From Candidatus Leptofilum gracile (lineage in GTDB: Bacteria; Chloroflexota; Anaerolineae; Promineifilales; Promineifilaceae), in the NCBI GenBank assembly GCA_016713825.1, contig JADJOJ010000008.1:1-64000 (forward strand): a stretch of DNA of 64,000 bases. Reading direction: 5' to 3'. The notes beneath the pieces were generated by a model. It was not told the origin of the DNA, made no database searches, and was given only the letters and a program-made list of their open reading frames with translations. A program made the translations under genes and the position numbers. Shown here in pieces: positions 59,094 to 64,000 of this stretch; within the stretch, counting starts at the first letter, position 1; each line of letters opens with the position of its first letter.

Positions 59094-61121
59094 ATGTTTT
59101 ATTCAATTAAGAAAAATGGATGGCTTGCCACCATCATTTTACTGGTTGCCATCGCCTGCGGCAGCGCCACCCCCACCGCAGAACAAGAGACCGAGCTGCT
59201 GCCTCGCGATGGCAGCAGTTTGTTAGCCAGCAGCGGCGGGGCGGATACGGCCGTTTCTAGCAGCACCCCAGTTGTCAATGTAGCCGACGGATCGGTGGAA
59301 CTAGACGCCGACGGCATTGAAGTGGGCTTTACGGCCGAAGGACGGCCGTATCGCGGCAATCCCAACGCCCCCGTCGTCATTGAAGAGTTTTCCGACTACC
59401 AATGCCCATTTTGCAGCCGCTTTGTGGCCCAAACCTTCCCATCCATCAATGATAACCAGATCGCCAACGGTGAAGTCTTGCTCGTTTTCTACGACTTCCC
59501 GCTGAACATTCACCCACAGGCAGAAATTGCCGCCAACGCCGCCCGCTGCGCCGGGGAGCAAGGCGCACTCGCCTACTGGGAAATGCACGATCTGCTCTTT
59601 GCCAACATCAGCGAATGGGGCAACAACCAGGCAACCACCTTCTTCGCCAGCTACGGCGAAGCGATCGGCCTGGAAATGGATGCGTTTTCCATCTGCCTGG
59701 AAGAAAACAAATATATCGCTGAAGTCCGGGCCGATTACCAGCTTGGCCTCTCACGCGGCGTCAGCAGCACCCCCAGCTTTTTCATCAACGAACAACCGCT
59801 CATCGGGGCCCAGCCGCTGGCCACCTTTAACGAAGCAATCGCCATCATCAGCAGCGGCGAGAGCATTGTGGCAGAAACCCCCGCGCAAGAACTGCCGCCT
59901 GAGTACGCCGTGCCCACCCCGGCAGCCATCGCTGTGGAGCCAGAAAACGTGGCCTGGTCGGCTGGTAACCCAGACGCGCCAGTGCAGATTGTGGAGTTTA
60001 CCGATTACCAATGCCCCTTCTGCCAGCAGTACGCCATGGAAACGTTCCCCACCGTTTTTGCAGAGATGATTGAAAGCGGCCGTGTTTTTTACGCCATCAA
60101 AGATTTGCCGTTAGATAGTTTGCACCCCGAGGCGATTGTGGCGGCAACGGCCGTTCGCTGCGCCGGTGAACAAGACGCGTACAAAGAGATGCACGACGCC
60201 GTCTTTGCCAATCAGGTACTGTGGGGCGGTAATGGGGAAACGGCCGCTATCAACGTCTTCACCGATCTGGCCGAGGATATTGGCATCGACAGCAATGCGC
60301 TGGTGAGCTGCATCGAACTGGGTGAACAGCGCGAACTTGTGCTGGCCAACCAGCAAGAAGCGTTTGGGATTGGGGCAAACAGTACCCCCACCTTCTACAT
60401 GAACGGCTACCCCCTGCGCGGTGCCCAACCGTACGATGTGTTCGACGGTGTGGCGGAAATCATTGAAAATGGCCAACTGGAAGCCACGCTAGAATCCCAA
60501 ATGCAGGCCGCCTACGCCCAGGCCCAGGCGCAAGCCACTCAGGAAGCACAGCAAGCCCAGCCCTCTGGCCCAATTGAGGTCCCCATCGACGGCGCATATG
60601 CCATAGGCGACCCCAGTGCGCCGGTTACCATCGTTGAATACACTGATTTTGAGTGCCCGTTTTGCAGCCGTCACTACACGCAAACCTTCTTGCAGCTCAA
60701 AGATGATTATATTGATGCAGGGCTGGTCTATTACGTCTTTAAGGATTTCCCGCTGACCCAAATTCATCCCAACGCGGTGCTGGCAGCCAACGCCGCCCGC
60801 TGCGCGGGTGAGCAGGAGGCATACCCCACCATGCACGGCACCCTCTTTGCCAACCAGGATGAGTGGAGCGGCAATCCACAAATCGAAGCGGTGTTCAACC
60901 GGTACGCCGCCGAGATGGGGCTGGATGAAGAGCAATTTGCCACCTGCCTGGCCAATCGCACCTACGAAGATGCCATCTTTGCCGACCTGGATGAAGGGAT
61001 TGGCTTTGGCGTGAGCGGCACACCTGCGTTTTTCCTAAACGGCTACTTCATGTCTGGGGCACAGCCGTACGGCACGTTTGTGGATGCGATTGCCTTTTTA
61101 ATTGAAGAGGTTGGCGAGTAA
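59094..61121 (+). CDS. Lipoprotein with three tandem DsbA-like thioredoxin domains
   Basis: 675 residues from ATG 59094 (MFYSIKKNGWLATIILLVAI), lipobox VAIAC (Cys 22), then a Ser/Thr linker. Three full DsbA/DSBA-like (Thioredoxin_4) units follow, each with a CPFC active site: FSDYQCPFCSRFVAQTFPSI (about residue 104), FTDYQCPFCQQYAMETFPTV (about 306), YTDFECPFCSRHYTQTFLQL (about 521). Each has its helical insert with a second CAGEQ Cys and a cis-Pro loop (SSTPSFFIN, NSTPTFYMN, SGTPAFFLN). A Gln/Ala-rich coiled linker precedes unit three. It would catalyse or relay disulfide exchange outside the membrane. Single-domain forms are normal; three copies in one chain are unusual. It ends one base before the next gene. 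Confidence 0.9.
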   Translation: MFYSIKKNGWLATIILLVAIACGSATPTAEQETELLPRDGSSLLASSGGADTAVSSSTPVVNVADGSVELDADGIEVGFTAEGRPYRGNPNAPVVIEEFSDYQCPFCSRFVAQTFPSINDNQIANGEVLLVFYDFPLNIHPQAEIAANAARCAGEQGALAYWEMHDLLFANISEWGNNQATTFFASYGEAIGLEMDAFSICLEENKYIAEVRADYQLGLSRGVSSTPSFFINEQPLIGAQPLATFNEAIAIISSGESIVAETPAQELPPEYAVPTPAAIAVEPENVAWSAGNPDAPVQIVEFTDYQCPFCQQYAMETFPTVFAEMIESGRVFYAIKDLPLDSLHPEAIVAATAVRCAGEQDAYKEMHDAVFANQVLWGGNGETAAINVFTDLAEDIGIDSNALVSCIELGEQRELVLANQQEAFGIGANSTPTFYMNGYPLRGAQPYDVFDGVAEIIENGQLEATLESQMQAAYAQAQAQATQEAQQAQPSGPIEVPIDGAYAIGDPSAPVTIVEYTDFECPFCSRHYTQTFLQLKDDYIDAGLVYYVFKDFPLTQIHPNAVLAANAARCAGEQEAYPTMHGTLFANQDEWSGNPQIEAVFNRYAAEMGLDEEQFATCLANRTYEDAIFADLDEGIGFGVSGTPAFFLNGYFMSGAQPYGTFVDAIAFLIEEVGE

Positions 61122-61664
61122 ATGAATCGGCGCTGGCAGATCGGGCAGCTTATGGGGGTCGAAATCTGGTTTCGGCTGAACGCAATGGTGCTGTCTGGGC
61201 TGCTGTGGCTGGTTTTTTCGTTCGTGGCCAATTTTTGGCTGGGGTTTACATGGGGGCAGGCGGTTTTGCTGGGAGGAACGGCCGTTCTCATCCACTGGCT
61301 CAGCGAGACCGCCCATCACCTGGGCCATGCGCTGGCCGCCCGGCAGGTGGGCTACCCCATGCAAAAAATCATCAGCTGGTATTTGCTGATGACCAGCGTT
61401 TACCCCAAAGATGAACCGCCCCTTCATGCTACTTTTCACATTAAACGCGCCCTGGGCGGGCCAGCGGCCAGCCTTTTGCTGGCCCTGGCTGCCGGGGCGC
61501 TGCTGCGCTACTTGCCAAATGATGGATCTGTGATCCACGCGCTGGCTTCTTTTGCTTTTTGGGAAAACTTTGTTGTTTTGTTTTTGGGCGCGTTTTTACC
61601 ACTGGGGTTTACCGATGGCAGCACCTTGCTCACCTGGTGGCCGCGCCGCCATGAGCCAGTTTAG
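61122..61664 (+). CDS. Site-2-protease-like (M50) membrane protein with altered active site
   Basis: 180 residues, four to five membrane helices. The motif TAHHLGHALAARQVGYPMQK stands where M50 proteases have HExxH-A-AAxxxG; the catalytic Glu is His here. The second motif FLPLGFTDGSTLL retains the D-G of the third metal ligand region, and LGGPAASLLLALAAG the G-P turn. The fold is thus site-2 protease-like, but proteolysis is doubtful. Starts right after the DsbA stop (TAA-ATG adjacent), so the two are cotranscribed. It overlaps the convergent methyltransferase by 4 bases. Confidence 0.7.
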   Translation: MNRRWQIGQLMGVEIWFRLNAMVLSGLLWLVFSFVANFWLGFTWGQAVLLGGTAVLIHWLSETAHHLGHALAARQVGYPMQKIISWYLLMTSVYPKDEPPLHATFHIKRALGGPAASLLLALAAGALLRYLPNDGSVIHALASFAFWENFVVLFLGAFLPLGFTDGSTLLTWWPRRHEPV

Positions 61665-62275
61665 CGCCGGTACCAAAACCAGCCAGAGCGCCAACGATTT
61701 TCATTTACCACCGTCACACCCAATTCGCTATTTTCCAGGGTAAAGTCAGCAAACAAGCTGTGCAGATTTTCTTCTGTCACCCAGCGATAAGGCGCGTCTT
61801 CCGGTTCATCATCCCGCAAATGGGCAAAAAGTAAATAAAGCGCACCAGGCCGCAGCAAGCGGAGCAGGCCATCGCGGTATGCTTCTAGCAGCGGCTGGTT
61901 CAGCGAATGCATGCAGCCAATATCAATTGCCAGGTCGTATGGCCCGGTTAAAAAGTGCAAATCGGCCACGGAACCAACATGAAACTGGACGTTCCCGGCG
62001 ATGCTGGCAGCATCGGCCCGCTTTTGGGCGCCCACAACGGCCTGGGGCACAAAATCGATGCCGTCTACCTGCCAGCCTTGCTGGGCCAGGTAGATAGCGG
62101 TACGGCCGTAGCCACAGCCCAAATCCAGCGCCTGCCCTGGCGGCAAGCTTTCGGCCATTGCCAAAACTTCAGGTGGTGGCATTGTGTCGTCCCAGGGCAC
62201 CTCGCCATTGACGTACCGCTCTGTAAAGCGATCGAGGGATTCTTGCTGCTCTTCATTCATTTCTTCATCCTTCAT
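61661..62275 (-). CDS. Class I SAM-dependent methyltransferase
   Basis: 204 residues from ATG 62275. Motif I QALDLGCGYGRTAIYLAQQG (about residues 54-73), motif II DGIDFVPQAVVGAQKRADAA, then FHVGSVADLHFLTGPYDLAI and DIGCMHSLNQPLLEAYRDGL, LRLLRPGALYLLFAHLRDDE. The RYVNGEVPWDDTMPPPEV start is typical of TehB/thiol-methyltransferase-like enzymes with small substrates. Divergent from the membrane-bound methyltransferase at 62303 with 27 bases between starts; convergent with the M50-like gene. Confidence 0.85.
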   Translation of the reverse strand: MKDEEMNEEQQESLDRFTERYVNGEVPWDDTMPPPEVLAMAESLPPGQALDLGCGYGRTAIYLAQQGWQVDGIDFVPQAVVGAQKRADAASIAGNVQFHVGSVADLHFLTGPYDLAIDIGCMHSLNQPLLEAYRDGLLRLLRPGALYLLFAHLRDDEPEDAPYRWVTEENLHSLFADFTLENSELGVTVVNENRWRSGWFWYRR

Positions 62276-62302
62276 GTTGATTTTAGGTATACTTATTGGG
62301 TT

Positions 62303-63121
62303 ATGAATTACGGCCGTTTTAGTGGAACCCGCACCTACATCTTAGCCAACTGGCCCCGGTTTGTGCTGCTTTACCTGGGTATGGTTGCGGCACTTATTGT
62401 TGTTGGCGTCAGTGCTATGCAAGGCTGGCTCTCGTTTATTCCGTTGGCAACGGCCGTTTGCCTCATTTTAATCTACTTCATTCTGATTGGCATCTGGGAA
62501 GCGCGACAGCGGTACGATTTTGACGGCATTACGCCCCACCACGTTTTGTTCGACATGGGGCAACTGCCCGCCACCGAGCGGTTTGCCTACATCGATCTTG
62601 GGCTGCAAACGCCAGCCATCGGCCTGTCGCGCCGCCTCACCACAGGGCAGGTGACTGTGATAGATGTGTACAATCCGCAGTGGACCCTTAGCCCGTGGCT
62701 GGTACGCTGGCGCGCCCAGCAGCCACCACCGCCCATAGACCCCCGCCTCAGCTGGCGTGAAGGCAGCTTGAATTTGCTCCCCTTGCCCGACGAGAGCGTC
62801 AACACCGTGATGTTGTGCCACGTTGCGGGTGAATTTTGGCAAGAAGGGGATCAGGTAACCTTACTAAAAGAAGCGTATCGCATCCTGAAGCCGCGTGGGC
62901 AGCTGCTGTTGGCCGAATCGGTCCGCAGCCAAACCAACTGGCTCATCCAGGGGTTAGCGGGGTTTGGCTTGCCCACGGCCGATTATTGGCGTCAGCGGCT
63001 GCAACAAGCGGGCTACCGCATCCGCAGCGAAAAAGATGTGTCGGGGCTTTCATACTGCATCCGCGCCCAAAAGCCAACCCCGGCCGAAGCGCAGCAGCTT
63101 TCCTTCAAGCTAGAATTTTGA
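62303..63121 (+). CDS. Membrane-anchored SAM-dependent methyltransferase
   Basis: 272 residues from ATG 62303. Two N-terminal membrane helices (RFVLLYLGMVAALIVVGVSA, FIPLATAVCLILIYFILIGI), then a degenerate class I methyltransferase: FAYIDLGLQTPAIGLSRRLT, GQVTVIDVYNPQW, LLPLPDESVNTVMLCHVAGE, LLKEAYRILKPRGQLLLAES and NWLIQGLAGFGLPTADYWRQ. The usual GxGxG is IDLGLQTP, a weaker nucleotide loop. TATACT (62288-62293) lies 9 bases before the ATG, so the mRNA is probably leaderless. The longer frame to the left overlaps the divergent gene and is rejected. Confidence 0.75.
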   Translation: MNYGRFSGTRTYILANWPRFVLLYLGMVAALIVVGVSAMQGWLSFIPLATAVCLILIYFILIGIWEARQRYDFDGITPHHVLFDMGQLPATERFAYIDLGLQTPAIGLSRRLTTGQVTVIDVYNPQWTLSPWLVRWRAQQPPPPIDPRLSWREGSLNLLPLPDESVNTVMLCHVAGEFWQEGDQVTLLKEAYRILKPRGQLLLAESVRSQTNWLIQGLAGFGLPTADYWRQRLQQAGYRIRSEKDVSGLSYCIRAQKPTPAEAQQLSFKLEF

Positions 63122-63564
63122 GCCGTGAAAGATAAGCGGCAGGTGAGTACGGCCGTTTCCCCGTAAAGATCACGTGAAGAAAAACGGCCGTGAGAAACAT
63201 CGTCATATTTCTGTGTTAACCGGAATTCCGGCCAAATGTGCCCCAATTACCCCCGTTTTGCCCCCATTTGCCAGCAAAAACCGCTAAATTCAGCCAAAAT
63301 GCCGGGGCGTAGGACGGCCGTACTATGCGTTTTTTCCTATTCACCCCACGCAAGCCGATGAGTATAGTGCCAGCATCTGCAACGAAAAGTTTTACATAAT
63401 CATTCCAGTAAACATTCCACCCAACGTCCGAAAAATATTAAAAATAATGGAGGTGATGCGAGTCGCTAAATCTGGGCACTCTGCACCAGCAGAAGGTCAT
63501 AATAAGCATTAATTGAGCTTGAAGAAGTGTTAAGAAGCAGACTGGATGTGAAGAAGAAGAAACG
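63122..63564. other. Intergenic region without a supported gene
   Basis: Contains three ACGGCCGT copies (about 63150, 63187, 63313) and an AT-rich stretch. A 21-codon frame (63447-63512, MEVMRVAKSGHSAP and on) overlaps a GGAGGTGATG sequence; the binding site would lie inside it, so it is not called. GAAGAAG-rich DNA (63517-63562) precedes the terminator. Confidence 0.4.
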
Positions 63565-63610
63565 AGATGGCAGCCCACAAGCCGTGAAGAAGCGACAGGG
63601 GCTGCCATCT
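63565..63610. terminator. Bidirectional terminator hairpin
   Basis: AGATGGCAGCCC (63565-63576) pairs with GGGCTGCCATCT (63599-63610) followed by TTT. It lies 29 bases after the stop of the leftward dehydrogenase gene and could end both units. Confidence 0.7.
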
Positions 63611-63639
63611 TTCATGTCACCTGTTATTCCCTGACCGAA

Positions 63640-64000
63640 TCAATACCCCTGTTCGCGATCCACCTGATTAAGCAGCGGTTCCCCAGCCAGATAACGTCGC
63701 AAATTTTCGGCAAAAATATGGGTGGCTCGCTCATCGTAATGGGGTGTAAAGCCACTGACATGCGGCGTCAGAATTACATTTTCCATTTGCCACAGAGGGC
63801 TATCATCGGGCAAAGGCTCCTGCTCAAAAACATCCAGGCCAGCCCCAGCTAACCAGCCCTTGCGCAAACCATGCACCAAATCCGCCTCGTTGATGATCGC
63901 CCCGCGCCCAACATTCACCAAAAAGGCGGTGGGTTTCATCGCCTTCAACATCTCCTCATCAAAAAGATGGTGGGTTCGTTCTGTCAGCGGCAGGGTGATC
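63640..64000 (-). CDS. D-isomer-specific 2-hydroxyacid dehydrogenase, C-terminal part (runs off the window)
   Basis: The frame is open to position 64000 and shows ITLPLTERTHHLFDEEMLKA, MKPTAFLVNVGRGAIINEAD (VNVGRG with the substrate/NAD-binding Arg), GAGLDVFEQEPLPDDSPLWQ (catalytic Glu in FEQEP) and NVILTPHVSGFTPHYDERAT (catalytic His in TPHVSG). It ends FAENLRRYLAGEPLLNQVDR at TGA/TAA near 63640. NAD(P)-dependent reduction of 2-keto acids (glyoxylate/hydroxypyruvate/phosphoglycerate type). The N-terminal half lies outside the window. Substrate cannot be set from this part. Confidence 0.9.
   Translation of the reverse strand, partial: ITLPLTERTHHLFDEEMLKAMKPTAFLVNVGRGAIINEADLVHGLRKGWLAGAGLDVFEQEPLPDDSPLWQMENVILTPHVSGFTPHYDERATHIFAENLRRYLAGEPLLNQVDREQGY

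Noticed and set aside
63447..63512. 21-codon frame MEVMRVAKSGHSAP near the right end
   Set aside because: Its only binding site lies inside the frame, and the sequence does not resemble the twin peptides.

Overview
The window reads as one chromosomal segment from an uncultured-type bacterium, most likely phylum Chloroflexota (Anaerolineae-like). This is inferred from protein style, not from any rRNA: exported beta-helix proteins ending in a YLPLVV/WLPF tail, many lipoproteins with Thr/Pro-rich linkers, a DUF6027 protein, multi-PAS/GAF kinases and XRE-NB-ARC-TPR regulators. No rRNA, tRNA, CRISPR array or transposase was seen. The 8-mer palindrome ACGGCCGT occurs about 140 times by eye count, roughly one per 450 bases, inside and between genes on all operons. 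It behaves like the HIP1 palindrome of cyanobacteria.

Layout. 1-7.9 kb is broken by many single-base frameshifts: two pieces of a YfbK-like von Willebrand lipoprotein on opposite strands, prfC (release factor 3), an XRE/NB-ARC/TPR regulator and a lipoprotein. Most shifts sit in homopolymers, so sequencing error at a contig edge is as likely as decay. 7.9-20.2 kb holds a beta-helix surface protein, a CbiM-CbiQ-CbiO metal ECF transporter with a Fur-family regulator, a split transketolase, a small P-loop kinase, a second beta-helix protein, a membrane protein and an intact paralogue of the regulator. The 4.5-9.6 kb and 15.7-20.2 kb blocks are mirror-image copies of one module: regulator, GTGACA-repeat operator, divergent small exported protein, beta-helix protein.

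20.4-40.3 kb is accessory in character. It has a PD40 propeller lipoprotein, an HPr-kinase-like protein (plus a duplicated tail remnant), a flippase, three NTP_transf_5 nucleotidyltransferases, and two adjacent 21-codon genes that encode the same peptide with only synonymous differences. The peptide fits the lasso/PqqA leader pattern but has almost no core. Also here are a DUF5693 protein with a His-rich loop, a SUMF1-domain protein, a large membrane protein, a GxxExxY gene between inverted repeats, an ABC exporter pair and a B12-binding radical SAM protein. This stretch is the best candidate for an undescribed peptide-modification system.

40.4-64 kb is more ordinary: YceI lipoprotein; a MacA/MacB-type efflux operon with a Gly-rich lipoprotein; a tyrosine-recombinase-like protein without catalytic residues; a hybrid histidine kinase; mfd and pth; a family 5 solute-binding protein; a triple-DsbA lipoprotein; a site-2-protease-like membrane protein; two methyltransferases; and the C-terminal end of a 2-hydroxyacid dehydrogenase.

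Intergenic DNA is unusually rich in palindromes: about ten families of hairpin or short tandem repeats. Several have entered reading frames and now encode protein segments or termini.
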